DNA of 64,000 nt from Roseitranquillus sp963749675 (GCA_963749675.1 CAVVNT010000013.1:99928-163927), one strand, 5' to 3'. Shown: positions 35,929 through 44,618, counted from the stretch's first letter. The notes: a model not told the origin generated them from the letters alone. Made by a program: numbers and translations.

Positions 35929-37229
35929 CGGCGGTCAGGTCGAAGGTCTCGTCGGGGAAGTACTTCTTGAGACGGATGTCCGCCGTGCGGGCGTGGCCCT
36001 CCATGCCCTCCAGCCGGGCAATCCGAGCCGTGGCCTCGGCCACGGGCTTCGCACCGTCCCGGGTGGCGCGCTGCCAGGTGACGATCTTCATGTACTTGTG
36101 GACCGAGAGGCCGCCGGTATAGCTCGCCGCGCCCGACGTCGGCAGCACGTGGTTGGTCCCCGACGCCTTGTCTCCGAAGGCGACAGTGGTCTCCTCGCCG
36201 AGGAAGAGCGACCCGTAGCAGGACAGCCGGTCGAGCCACCAGTCGAGGTCCTGCGCCTGGACCGTCAGGTGCTCGGGCGCGTAGTCGTCCGACGTGGCCG
36301 CCATTTCCTCGCGGTCCGCGCAGACGATGACCTCGGCGTAGTCGTTCCACGCCGCGGTCGCGTTCTCGCGGTTCACGTCCGGCAGATCTTCAATGAGAAC
36401 CGGGACCAGGCGCATGACTTCTTCGGCCAGCGCACGATCGTCGGTCACGAGCCAGACCGGAGAGTTGTAGCCGTGCTCGGCCTGTCCGACGAGATCGGTC
36501 GCAACGATCATCGGATCCGCCGTCCCGTCGGCAAGGATCAGGCTGTCGGTCGGGCCGGCGATCATGTCGATGCCGACGCGGCCGAACATCATGCGCTTGG
36601 CTTCGGCGACGAACTGGTTGCCCGGGCCCACGAGGAAGTTCGCCTTGGGCAGGCCGAAGAGACCGAACGTCATGGCAGCCACACCCTGCACGCCACCCAT
36701 GGCGATGATCTTGTCGGCGCCGCAGACATGCGCGGCGTAGATGATCGCCGGTGCGATGCCGACGCCCGGCCGCGGTGGCGAACAGGCGGCGATGTGGTTG
36801 CAGCCGGCAACCTTGGCGGTCGTCACCGTCATGATGGCGCTGGCGATATGGCTGTAGCGGCCGCCCGGCACATAGCAGCCGACGGCCTCGACCGGGATAC
36901 TCTTCTGCCCGGCGATCAGACCAGGCACGATCTCGACCTCGATGTCCTTCAGCGTCGCCTTCTGCGCTTCGGCGAATTTCTTGACGTTGGCGTGGCTGAA
37001 CTCGATGTCGCGCCGCAGCTTCTCGGGGACCTGCGCCGCGGCGGCCTCGATCGCCTCGGACGACAGCAGGATCTCCCCGTCGTACTTGTCGAACTTCTTT
37101 GCATACTCGAGTGCCGCTGCATCTCCACCCGCCTCGATGGTGTCCAGGATCTCGCGCACGATCTTCTTGGTTTCCGACGCGTCGCTGCGGGCGTGGAGTT
37201 CGGGCTTTCTTGAGATAATCTCGCGGCAT
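35921..37229 (-). CDS. hpsN: Sulfopropanediol 3-dehydrogenase HpsN (histidinol dehydrogenase family)
   Basis: NAD-dependent enzyme oxidising (R)-2,3-dihydroxypropane-1-sulfonate to (R)-sulfolactate. It is a HisD homologue: AVGCYVPGGRYSHIASAIMT, GNQFVAEAKRMMFG, IDMIAGPTDSLILAD, QAEHGYNSPVWLVT and SGTNHVLPTSGAASYTGGLS. The uninterrupted frame begins only at a GTG at 37159. The likely true start is the ATG at 37229 with AGGA seven bases upstream, giving MPRDYLKKA; one missing base near 37205 then joins it to PELHARSDASETKKIVREIL. The context next to a TRAP transporter and suyAB separates it from histidine biosynthesis. Confidence 0.88.
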
Positions 37230-37238
37230 GGATCCGTC

Positions 37239-38570
37239 CTATTGATAGATGGCGGGAAGCAGCGTGGTCGAAATCGCCGGCAGGTAGGCGATCATCAGCG
37301 TGACGATGAGCATGAAGATCACGAAGGGCACCGCGCGATAGGCGATCTTCAGGATCGACTCGCCCGTCAGCCCCGAGACGACGAAGAGGTTGAGCCCCAG
37401 AGGCGGCGTGATGAAGCCGACGCCGAGCGCGGTGATCATCATGATGCAGAACTGGATCTCGTTCATCCCGATGTTGTCGGCCAGCGGCTTGAGGATGGGG
37501 GCGAGGATCACGATGTTCGGTGTCGTCTCCATGACACACCCCGCCGCGATCAGGATCATGATCATCAGCAGGATGAGAATTGCCGGCTCGTCCGTGAGTG
37601 ACGTGACCGAGTAGACGAAGCCCTGCGGCACGCCGAGGATGGCCAGCGCCTGCGCCAACGGAAGCGAGAAGGCGATGATCGGAAGGATGACCCCGTTCAC
37701 CTTCGCCGAGCTGACGAGCATCGAGGGAAAGTCGGAGAGCTTGAGCGTGCCCAGGATGAAGCCCATGACGATCGTCACGACCACCGCCGTCGCCCCCGCC
37801 TCGGTCGGCGTGAGGCGGCCCGAGAAGATGCCGTAGAAGATGATCCCCGGCACGAGGAAGGCGTACCATCCGGACTTCAGCGAGCGGCCGAGCCGGGCGA
37901 GCCATTCCGAAAAGCTCATCTGACCCCCGCCTTCCCAGTCATAGAGGCGGTTCATGATGATGTTCGTCACCAGGATCGATGTCAGGATCGCGATGCCGGG
38001 GATCAACGCGGCGAGAAACAGCGTCGACGCCGAGATGCCGAGGACGAGCCCGATGATGATGTAGGCGATCGACGGCGGGATCAGGATGCCGGTGCAGGCG
38101 CCGGCCGCGACCAGCGCACAGGCGTAGGGGCGCGGATACCCCGACTCCACCAGGCGATCGATCGTCATCCGGCCGACCGCGGCCGCGCCGGCGGCGTCGG
38201 ACCCCGAGATCGCGGCGAACATGCCGCAGACCAGCACGGTCGCCGAGCCGAACCCGCCTTTGGCGAAGCATGTCAGCGCTTCGGCGACGTCCAGGAACTT
38301 TCGACTGAGGCCCGTGCGCACGAGCACGTCGCCCGTCAGGATGAAGAGCGGCACCGCGGTGAGGGCGAAGGCATCGATGCCGTCGAAGAGGCTTTCGCCG
38401 ACCAGCGACAGCGGCAGCGCGCCCGACCAGAACAGCATCAGGATAGCGGCAGATCCGATCGCGGCCCAGACCGGCACCGCGAGCGCCACCAGGACCACGA
38501 ACAGGAGCACCGGTCCGAAGAAGTCCCAGCCGAGCTCGACGGCCTGTTGTTCGAGTTGGTTCCAGAGCAT
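37239..38570 (-). CDS. TRAP transporter large permease (DctM type; sulfonate operon)
   Basis: The 443-residue large membrane subunit of a TRAP transporter, with about 12 spans: LTAVPLFILTGDVLVRTG, GSDAAGAAAVGRMTIDRL, CTGILIPPSIAYIIIG and MITALGVGFITPPLGLNLFV are typical DctM blocks. It forms the sodium-driven channel that takes substrate from the periplasmic receptor. It lies ten bases after the small permease and ten bases before the hpsN ATG at 37229. By position it corresponds to one of the HpsKLM subunits that import dihydroxypropanesulfonate. Confidence 0.91.
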   Translation of the reverse strand: MLWNQLEQQAVELGWDFFGPVLLFVVLVALAVPVWAAIGSAAILMLFWSGALPLSLVGESLFDGIDAFALTAVPLFILTGDVLVRTGLSRKFLDVAEALTCFAKGGFGSATVLVCGMFAAISGSDAAGAAAVGRMTIDRLVESGYPRPYACALVAAGACTGILIPPSIAYIIIGLVLGISASTLFLAALIPGIAILTSILVTNIIMNRLYDWEGGGQMSFSEWLARLGRSLKSGWYAFLVPGIIFYGIFSGRLTPTEAGATAVVVTIVMGFILGTLKLSDFPSMLVSSAKVNGVILPIIAFSLPLAQALAILGVPQGFVYSVTSLTDEPAILILLMIMILIAAGCVMETTPNIVILAPILKPLADNIGMNEIQFCIMMITALGVGFITPPLGLNLFVVSGLTGESILKIAYRAVPFVIFMLIVTLMIAYLPAISTTLLPAIYQ

Positions 38571-38580
38571 GACCGTCCCC

Positions 38581-39096
38581 TCAGTCGAAGAGTTTCTCGC
38601 CCTCGAACACGGGTCGTCCGTGCCGGAGGTCGCTGATGTCGCGCAGGAAGGACTGGATCAGCCGGAAAGCCACGAGCGAGAAGCCGATCGGCACCGCGGC
38701 GAGGAACCACACCATCGATACCCGCAGACCATGACTGACGGATCCGAACTTGGCCGATATCAGGACCGTCTCGAACGACCAGTAGAGCGCCACCAGCGCG
38801 ACCGCGAACATCACCACGTCGCCAAAGGCGTAGAGCAGCGCCTTCATCCGCGGACCGAGGTAGTGGAGCAGTACGTCGATGCGGATGTGGCCGCGGTCCT
38901 TCACCGCCGCCGCTGCTCCGATCCACGCGAGGTAGATGAAGGAGTAGCGCACGATCTCCTCGCCCCAGATCGACGACGATGCCAGGAGCTCGCGTCGGAC
39001 GACCTCGATGAACATGGTCGCGACGAGCATCACGTAGAACAGCAGGAGCGCCCATCGCTCGAGATTTCTGTTGAGGGTTTCGAGAACGGTTGACAT
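38581..39096 (-). CDS. TRAP transporter small permease (DctQ type; sulfonate operon)
   Basis: Small membrane subunit of the TRAP transporter, 171 residues and four predicted spans. WGEEIVRYSFIYLAWIGAAA near residue 45 and the DRGHIRIDVL segment near 68 match the DctQ signature. The ATG at 39096 has GGAGG six bases upstream. It lies between the receptor and large permease genes, 116 bases after the receptor gene, and would pair with the large permease in one complex. Confidence 0.89.
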   Translation of the reverse strand: MSTVLETLNRNLERWALLLFYVMLVATMFIEVVRRELLASSSIWGEEIVRYSFIYLAWIGAAAAVKDRGHIRIDVLLHYLGPRMKALLYAFGDVVMFAVALVALYWSFETVLISAKFGSVSHGLRVSMVWFLAAVPIGFSLVAFRLIQSFLRDISDLRHGRPVFEGEKLFD

Positions 39097-39212
39097 GGCG
39101 CCTCCTTGGCCTGGCGTTGGCCAGAACCTCGCCGTCCGCCGTGGCGGATGGCCGTCGTCTGCTGAAGCGGGTTCAGACGGGACGCGGCGGCGCCGGCCCC
39201 GTCTTGGTTCTC

Positions 39213-40358
39213 TTACGCGTCGTGGACGTAGTAGCGACCCATGGTGTCGGCCGCCTCTTCGAGCTTCTTGAACGTGTCCATCGACCCCGCGAGCTCGGTC
39301 TTGAAGTCGTCCCATTCCGGCCGCTGATATCCGCCGGCATCCTGCCACTCGGCAAGCTGGTCGTCGTTCAGCGTGTGGAACTCGACGCCCCCCTTGGTCA
39401 GCTCGGACATCGCATAGGCGCGCGCCGACGGGACCTTGGCCAGGTTCTGGTGCGCGGTCATCTCGCCCGCGAACTCGATCCCCTCCTGCACGTCGCCCGG
39501 CAGGGACTCGAACCATTCGAGGTTCATCGAGTAGACCTGACTGTCGGGCACCGCCTGCGTGAAGGTCACGTGGCTGAGAATGTCCTTGAAGCCGAAGACG
39601 TAGAGGGCGCCTACTGAGGGGTCGAGCGCGTCCGCGACCCCCTGCTTGATCGCCGACGGCGTCTCGCCCCAGGCGATCGGCGTCGGGTTAGCGCCGACCA
39701 TCCGGTAGTATTGCTGCAGCATCTCGGACCCCGGCACGCGGAACTTGACGCCCGACAGGTCACTCGGCGTCAGCACCGCGTCCGAGCCCCGCCGGACCGC
39801 AACCACGCGGGGGTCGATCACGACGTAGAACAGCGCCTTGAAGCCCGACGCCTCGACCTTCGGGTTCACTTCCGATTTCCAGGCGTCGGACGTCACGAGG
39901 TTCACGAATCTCTGGTTCGATCCGCAGAAATACGGGAGGTTGATGAGGTCCGCCGCACTCGCGTATGGCGCGAAGTTCGACAGCGAGTGCTGCGCGGCCT
40001 GGATCGTCCCGCCCTGCACCTTCTGAACCAGCGCGCCACCCGCGCCGAGTTGCCCGCCAGGCGCAAGCTTGACGTACACCTTGCCGTTGGTCGCGTTCTG
40101 GATGTTTTCCTTGAGGTCGAGCTGCATGATGGGATAGCTGCGCGACGCCCCCAGGACGTAGGCCGTGGCCAGCGTCATCAGGTGCTCCGCCGATCTCTCC
40201 CTCTCCTTCTCTTCCTGCGCGGTCTGCGCCGCGGCCTCACCCGACCACAGCATCCCGCCCGCGCCCGCGACCATCGCAGCCGTGAAGCTGCCGGTGCCTG
40301 CGAGCTTCAGGAAATTCCTGCGCTCGGCGGAAGCCAGTTCCTTCGTGTCCTGATTCAT
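39213..40358 (-). CDS. TRAP transporter substrate-binding protein (DctP type; sulfonate operon)
   Basis: Periplasmic receptor of the TRAP transporter, 381 residues. The N-terminus has a twin-arginine motif (SAERRNFLKLAG) followed by a hydrophobic stretch and cleavage near EAAAQ, so it is probably exported folded. The DctP fold shows in TNGKVYVKLAPGGQLGAGGA, GVKFRVPGSEMLQQYYRMVG and YSMNLEWFESLPGDVQEGI. Start at the ATG at 40358, preceded by GGAGG; an upstream in-frame ATG at 40382 would overlap the previous gene. Probable ligand: dihydroxypropanesulfonate or a related C3 sulfonate. Confidence 0.88.
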   Translation of the reverse strand: MNQDTKELASAERRNFLKLAGTGSFTAAMVAGAGGMLWSGEAAAQTAQEEKERERSAEHLMTLATAYVLGASRSYPIMQLDLKENIQNATNGKVYVKLAPGGQLGAGGALVQKVQGGTIQAAQHSLSNFAPYASAADLINLPYFCGSNQRFVNLVTSDAWKSEVNPKVEASGFKALFYVVIDPRVVAVRRGSDAVLTPSDLSGVKFRVPGSEMLQQYYRMVGANPTPIAWGETPSAIKQGVADALDPSVGALYVFGFKDILSHVTFTQAVPDSQVYSMNLEWFESLPGDVQEGIEFAGEMTAHQNLAKVPSARAYAMSELTKGGVEFHTLNDDQLAEWQDAGGYQRPEWDDFKTELAGSMDTFKKLEEAADTMGRYYVHDA

Positions 40359-40378
40359 CTTTTCCTCCCAGAAATCAT

Positions 40379-40564
40379 TCATTGGCGTCCGCGCGTCTGG
40401 TCCCTGGCCTCCCTGCGCAGGATGGCAGCGACGAACGCGACCGATGCAAAGAAGAGAACAAGCATTTCACCGACGTCGCCAAGGATGCCGGCCCCCGCGA
40501 AGGCCTCCATCATCACGTTGGCGACGAAGATGGCGAACAGTATCGCAGCCAGAACCAACGCCAT
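40379..40564 (-). CDS. Small two-span membrane protein, first gene of the hps operon
   Basis: A 61-residue protein with two hydrophobic helices (residues 1-24 and 30-48) and a basic tail, RREARDQTRGRQ. The ATG at 40564 follows GGGAGGG. It lies directly downstream of the operator-promoter region, before the TRAP receptor, so it is the first cistron of the operon. I do not recognise a family. Position suggests a small accessory subunit of the transporter. Confidence 0.66.
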   Translation of the reverse strand: MALVLAAILFAIFVANVMMEAFAGAGILGDVGEMLVLFFASVAFVAAILRREARDQTRGRQ

Positions 40565-40597
40565 CGTTCCCTCCCGTTGTCCTCCCGAGTCGCGATC

Positions 40598-40637
40598 AAT
40601 GTAAGCCCTTACATGAAGCGGTGCAAGCTCTTACATT
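40598..40637. promoter_or_regulatory. Overlapping divergent promoters with two LacI-type operators (hps operon / regulator)
   Basis: Two dyads, TGTAAGCCCTTACA (40600-40613, perfect 6-bp arms) and TGCAAGCTCTTACA (40622-40635), are centred 22 bases apart, two helical turns. On the minus strand TTGCAC (40621-40626), 17 bases and TACATT (40598-40603) form a promoter toward the hps operon. On the plus strand TTACAT (40609-40614), 17 bases and TACATT (40632-40637) point to the LacI gene. The dyads cover -35 and -10 on both sides, as expected for repression by the adjacent LacI protein. Confidence 0.68.
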
Positions 40638-40661
40638 AGCTTCGACGCGGGAAGACACTAG

Positions 40662-41834
40662 ATGCATGAAATCAGAGGGGGGCCGACGGACAAACCGCGC
40701 CTAGATGGGGCACAGGAAACCAGGGCCTTGGATCGCCGAGTGAGACACCGTTCCCGAGCCGCCGGGCCTGGCGACACACGGCCGACGCTCGAAGATGTCG
40801 CCCGTCTGGCCGGTGTATCGACCGCCACGGTCTCTCGATGTCTGAACACGCCCGACCGCGTCGTGGAACAGACCCGAACTAGGGTGATGCAGGTCGTCAG
40901 GGAGCTGGGCTATGCGCCGAATTTCGGGGCGCGCGCCATGGCCGCAAAGCGCACCAACACATTCGGCGCGATCATTCCGACGATGGAGAACGCGATTTTC
41001 GCCCGCGGAATCCAGGCATTCCAGGAAGAGCTTGGGCGCCACGGAATAACACTACTGGTCGCGAGTTCGTCATACCGACCCGATCTCGAGGACGAACAGG
41101 TCCGCGCGCTGGTTGCTCGTGGTGCGGACGCTCTTCTCTTGATCGGGCACGAACGGTCGCGCGACACCTACGACTTCCTGGAGCGCCGACACGTGCCCTT
41201 TCTGATCTCCTGGGTGTACGACGCCGAGAAGCCCTACACCTCCATCGGCTTCGACAATCGCGGGGCAATGCGCGCGCTGGCGGAACGCGTATTCTCCTTC
41301 GGACATCAGCGGATCGGCCTCATCTCGGCGCCTCGCGCGGCGAACGATCGGGCGAGAGAACGATACAAGGGCATCGCCGAGGCAATGGACGCGCTGCGCC
41401 TCGACCCCGCGGAACTGATCGTCATCGAAACCCCCTACTCGATCGAAAACGGACGACGCGCCTTCGAGCAGATGATGCACGCGGATCCGCGTCCGACTGT
41501 CGTGATGTGCGGGAACGACGTCCTCGCCGCGGGAGCGATGGCGGCGGCAAGGTCGCTCGGCCTGAAAGTCCCCGAGGACGTGTCGATCACCGGCTTCGAC
41601 GACATCGAGATCGCCCAGCTCGTCTCCCCCACGATGACGACCGTGCATGTGCCGCACAGGGAGATGGGCCGAGAAGCCGCCCGCTTGCTGATCGCCATGC
41701 GCGACGACCAGGGCGCCCGGGACAGTGTCAGGCTCGAAACCGAAATCCGCATCCGCGACTCCCTCGGACCGGCCCCCGCTCGCCCGGCAGGGCGCGAGGG
41801 GGGAGCTGACGCCAAGAAGATCCGTCCTGCCTGA
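40662..41834 (+). CDS. LacI-family transcriptional regulator of the hps-suy operon
   Basis: DNA-binding repressor of 390 residues. The helix-turn-helix is TLEDVARLAGVSTATVSRCL (about residues 42-61), followed by the hinge LGYAPNFGARAMAAKRTNTFG and a periplasmic-binding-like domain ending VSITGFDDIEIAQLVSPTMT, TVHVPHREMGREAARLL. The 40-residue basic leader before the helix-turn-helix is longer than usual, so the true start may be further in. It is divergent from the sulfonate operon across the two dyads at 40600-40635. Expected inducer: a sulfonate such as DHPS or sulfolactate. Confidence 0.87.
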   Translation: MHEIRGGPTDKPRLDGAQETRALDRRVRHRSRAAGPGDTRPTLEDVARLAGVSTATVSRCLNTPDRVVEQTRTRVMQVVRELGYAPNFGARAMAAKRTNTFGAIIPTMENAIFARGIQAFQEELGRHGITLLVASSSYRPDLEDEQVRALVARGADALLLIGHERSRDTYDFLERRHVPFLISWVYDAEKPYTSIGFDNRGAMRALAERVFSFGHQRIGLISAPRAANDRARERYKGIAEAMDALRLDPAELIVIETPYSIENGRRAFEQMMHADPRPTVVMCGNDVLAAGAMAAARSLGLKVPEDVSITGFDDIEIAQLVSPTMTTVHVPHREMGREAARLLIAMRDDQGARDSVRLETEIRIRDSLGPAPARPAGREGGADAKKIRPA

Positions 41835-41906
41835 AACTCGCGCGGTTTTCCGCCGAACCGCCGCTGCCAAGCCGCCAGGCGCGTGGCCTGGCCAGCTTTC
41901 GCACCC

Positions 41907-41924
41907 ACCATGCACGAGCATGGT
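41907..41924. repeat. Perfect inverted repeat between the LacI gene and minC
   Basis: ACCATGC, four bases (ACGA), GCATGGT: a perfect 7-bp-arm dyad about 70 bases after the LacI stop and 94 bases before the minC start. No T run follows, so a classical terminator is unlikely. It could be an operator for the min genes or a transcript-end hairpin. Confidence 0.4.
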
Positions 41925-42017
41925 AGACCACCATGCCGGTGTGGAGTACCAAGATGGCAAATCAGCCGCGTGGCCAGAACCACCGGCGGCATCGGGCAAG
42001 AGCAGCAGGACAGGCGC

Positions 42018-42797
42018 GTGCAATCACACGAAGCCGAGGATCGTAGCGCCGACAGCGTGACGACGGCGAGGGCCTTCCAGATAAGGGGCCGGTTCTTCAC
42101 CGCGATCGCCCTGCGCGTCGACGCACGGCCGGACGACGCATTCATGGCGGCGCTCGACGCGCAGCTGCAGCAGACGCCGCAATTCTTTGCCGATGCGCCC
42201 GTGGTCATCGATCTGGAAAATGCCGCGGCGCTGGTGCAGCGCGGCGACCTCGTCCGCCTGGTCGACGCGCTCCGCAAGCGCAAGCTCTCGGTCTTCGGCG
42301 TCCAGAACGGAACCGGGGAGCAGACGGCCGACGCCGCCGCCGCGGGGCTGATCGCGCTGTCCGGCGGCCGCGACGTCCCCGCCAGAGGCGGCCAGCGGCG
42401 TGGCGAGGCCAAGGCCCCTGCCCCGGCCGAGCCGCCACCGGCGGAGAACCGGCTCGTCACCACGCCCGTCCGCTCCGGCCAGACGGTCTTCGCCGACCGC
42501 GGCGATCTGGTCGTCGTAGCCCCCGTCGGCTCCGGTGCCGAGCTGATCGCCGCCGGCAACATCCATGTCTACGGCCCGCTGCGCGGCCGGGCGCTGGCCG
42601 GCGTCAACGGCGACAGCAATGCGCGGATCTTCTGCCAGAGCCTCGATGCCGACCTGCTCGCGATCGCCGGCGTTTACCGGACCAGCGAGACGCTGGGCGC
42701 CGAGCTCCGCCAGAAGAGCGTGCAGGCGTACCTCGAGGGCGAGGACCTCAAGGTCGAGCCCCTCGGTCACCATCCCCGCGACAGGAGTACTTCATGA
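42018..42797 (+). CDS. minC: Septum site-determining protein MinC
   Basis: Inhibitor of FtsZ polymerisation that keeps division at midcell, 259 residues. The N-terminal domain (AFQIRGRFFTAIALRVD...) is followed by a proline-rich linker near 125-140 and the C-terminal beta-helix domain: PVRSGQTVFADRGDLVVVAP, AELIAAGNIHVYGPLRGRAL, AGVNGDSNARIFCQSL and ELVAI-type LLAIAGVYRTSE. Start taken at the GTG at 42018, seven bases after AGGA; a GTG at 42057 is an alternative. It overlaps minD by four bases. Confidence 0.9.
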   Translation: MQSHEAEDRSADSVTTARAFQIRGRFFTAIALRVDARPDDAFMAALDAQLQQTPQFFADAPVVIDLENAAALVQRGDLVRLVDALRKRKLSVFGVQNGTGEQTADAAAAGLIALSGGRDVPARGGQRRGEAKAPAPAEPPPAENRLVTTPVRSGQTVFADRGDLVVVAPVGSGAELIAAGNIHVYGPLRGRALAGVNGDSNARIFCQSLDADLLAIAGVYRTSETLGAELRQKSVQAYLEGEDLKVEPLGHHPRDRSTS

Positions 42798-43612
42798 GCA
42801 AGATCATCGTCGTGACCTCAGGCAAGGGCGGCGTCGGCAAGACCACCTCCGCCGCTGCCCTCAGCGCCGGCCTCGCCATGCGCGGACACAGGACGGTCGT
42901 CATCGACTTCGACGTCGGCCTGCGCAACCTCGACCTGATCATGGGGTGCGAGCGGCGCGTCGTCTTCGACTTCATCAACGTCATCCAGGGCGACGCCAAG
43001 CTGAAGCAGGCGCTGATCAAGGACCGTCGCCTCGACGAGCTCTCGATTCTGCCCACCTCGCAGACCCGCGACAAGGACGCGCTGACCCAGGACGGGGTCG
43101 AGCGTGTCCTGAACGAGCTGCGAGAGGAGTTCGACTACATCGTCTGCGACAGCCCCGCCGGGATCGAGCGCGGGGCGCAGCTCGCCATGCACTTCGCCGA
43201 CGAGGCTGTGGTCGTGACCAACCCCGAAGTCTCGTCGGTCCGCGACAGCGACCGGGTGCTCGGCCTCCTCAACAGCCGGACCCGCCGGGCCGAGCAGCCG
43301 GGCGCGGAGCCGATCAAGGCGCACGCCCTCATCACCCGCTACGACGCCGACCGGATCGCCAGGGGCGAGATGATGACGGTGGAGGACGTCCTCGAGATCC
43401 TCGCCATCCCCCTCCTCGGCGTGATCCCCGAGAGCCAGGCCGTGTTGCGGGCGTCCAACATCGGCATGCCGGTCGTCCTCGATGAGCCCTCGCGCGCCGG
43501 CAAGGCCTACGAGGAGGCGGTGGCGCGTCTGGCGGGCGAGCAGATCGAGATGCGCATCGAGGCGGAGGATCGACCGGGATTCTTCCAGCGCCTGTTCAAG
43601 AGGACAGCGTGA
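42794..43612 (+). CDS. minD: Septum site-determining ATPase MinD
   Basis: Membrane-cycling ParA-type ATPase of 272 residues that carries MinC to the poles. The deviant Walker A is SGKGGVGKTTSAAALSAGLA; FDVGLRNLDLIMGCERRVVF and DSPAGIERGAQLAMHFAD are MinD-specific. The C-terminal amphipathic membrane-targeting helix is FFQRLFKRTA. Overlaps minC by ATGA at its start and minE by GTGA at its end, so the three are coupled. Confidence 0.96.
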   Translation: MSKIIVVTSGKGGVGKTTSAAALSAGLAMRGHRTVVIDFDVGLRNLDLIMGCERRVVFDFINVIQGDAKLKQALIKDRRLDELSILPTSQTRDKDALTQDGVERVLNELREEFDYIVCDSPAGIERGAQLAMHFADEAVVVTNPEVSSVRDSDRVLGLLNSRTRRAEQPGAEPIKAHALITRYDADRIARGEMMTVEDVLEILAIPLLGVIPESQAVLRASNIGMPVVLDEPSRAGKAYEEAVARLAGEQIEMRIEAEDRPGFFQRLFKRTA

Positions 43613-43893
43613 ACATGTTCGGCTTCTCGTTCAGACCCCGCAAGACGAACACCGCGCAGACCGCCAAGGAGCGGCTGCAGATCCTCCTCGCACACGAGCG
43701 CAGCGGGGGCATCGCGACCCCCGACCGCCTGCCGATGCTGCAGCGCGAGATCCTCGAGGTGATCAAGCGGCACATGCAGATCGACGGCGACGCCGTCGAC
43801 ATCCGCATGGAGCGCGGCGACGAGCTGTCGCGCCTCGAGATCAACATCGACCTCCCCAGCGGCACGGTCGCTCCCGCCGGCGCACACGGGTAG
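43609..43893 (+). CDS. minE: Cell division topological specificity factor MinE
   Basis: A 94-residue MinE that stimulates MinD ATPase and drives pole-to-pole oscillation. The N-terminal membrane/MinD-binding part reads FGFSFRPRKTNTAQTAKERL, then QILLAHERS, and the dimer domain has LPMLQREILEVIKRHMQID and LEINIDLP. The GTG at 43609 overlaps the minD stop and has AGGA four bases upstream; the ATG at 43615 is an alternative. Last gene of minCDE. Confidence 0.93.
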   Translation: MNMFGFSFRPRKTNTAQTAKERLQILLAHERSGGIATPDRLPMLQREILEVIKRHMQIDGDAVDIRMERGDELSRLEINIDLPSGTVAPAGAHG

Positions 43894-43964
43894 GCACGCT
43901 CTCCAGGCGTCGCGCGTTCCGGCGCTGTTGTCGTCTTCGCCGGCCCGGCGCGCTCGTCTCCTGG

Positions 43965-44360
43965 CTACGGCGTCGCCGGCAGCCCCTCCTGCGCTGCGGC
44001 GGCACGCAGCGCCTTGTCGAGCGTCAGCAGCGGCGCCCGTCGCCTGAGCGCCAGTTCCAGATACAGCGCGTCGTACGCGGTCAGTCGGTGGCGCCGCGCC
44101 AGGGCCATCACCGCCGCGCTCTCGGCCGCGGTGTCGAGCTCGACATGCAGGTCGTCGACGGCTGCGACGAACCGGTCGGCCGCCCCCTCCGGCAGCCTGC
44201 CGCGCCGCTCGCCGACGAGCAGGATGTTTCGAAGCTCCACCCAGAAGAGATGCGGGGCCGCCAGCGTCCCGCTCCCGATCTCGTCGGTGAGGTCGGGCGG
44301 CGGCGACTCGTCGGGCATCAGCCACCCGGCGGCCGCCGACGCGTCGAGCACGAACGTCAC
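43965..44360 (-). CDS. vapC: PIN-domain toxin, VapC family
   Basis: Probable RNase toxin of 131 residues. The PIN acidic residues are visible: FVLDASAAAGW (Asp near residue 5), FWVELRNIL (Glu near 42), TAYDALYLELAL (Asp near 96) and LLTLDKALR (Asp near 115). It overlaps the antitoxin gene by four bases, the standard toxin-antitoxin layout. VapC toxins usually cut initiator tRNA or rRNA and are held inactive by their cognate antitoxin; it probably helps keep the replicon in the cell. Confidence 0.86.
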   Translation of the reverse strand: MTFVLDASAAAGWLMPDESPPPDLTDEIGSGTLAAPHLFWVELRNILLVGERRGRLPEGAADRFVAAVDDLHVELDTAAESAAVMALARRHRLTAYDALYLELALRRRAPLLTLDKALRAAAAQEGLPATP

Positions 44361-44602
44361 CGCCGTCCTTCGTCACGCGCCGCCAGGATCTCCTCGCGCG
44401 TCCAGGAGGGCGCGATTTCCGTGCGCAGCGCCGCGATCCGCTGCCACGCCTCCGCGCGCGCCCTCGTCCGGGCTCCTGCAGGGGGCACCAGACACGCCAC
44501 CGCACGCCCGCGCTTGGTGATGACGATCTCCTCGCCCGCCGCCACCGCGTCGAGCAGCGCCGAAAGATGTGTCTTTGCCTCGAACGCGCCGACTTCCCGC
44601 AC
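44357..44602 (-). CDS. vapB: Phd/YefM-type antitoxin
   Basis: An 81-residue antitoxin. The N-terminal Phd DNA-binding fold reads VGAFEAKTHLSALLDAVAAG, EEIVITKRGRAVACLVPP; the C-terminal part, ending SWTREEILAARDEGRR, should wrap the toxin. I prefer the GTG at 44602, six bases after AAGGAG; an ATG at 44644 would add 14 residues but has a poor ribosome site. It precedes and overlaps the toxin gene. A repeat pair just upstream may be its autoregulatory operator. Confidence 0.85.
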   Translation of the reverse strand: MREVGAFEAKTHLSALLDAVAAGEEIVITKRGRAVACLVPPAGARTRARAEAWQRIAALRTEIAPSWTREEILAARDEGRR

Positions 44603-44618
44603 GGCCGACTCCTTCAAA

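Noticed and set aside
35921..37159. hpsN as the chromosomal histidinol dehydrogenase hisD
   Set aside because: The fold is shared, but the gene sits between a TRAP transporter and suyAB under a dedicated LacI regulator, with no histidine genes nearby.
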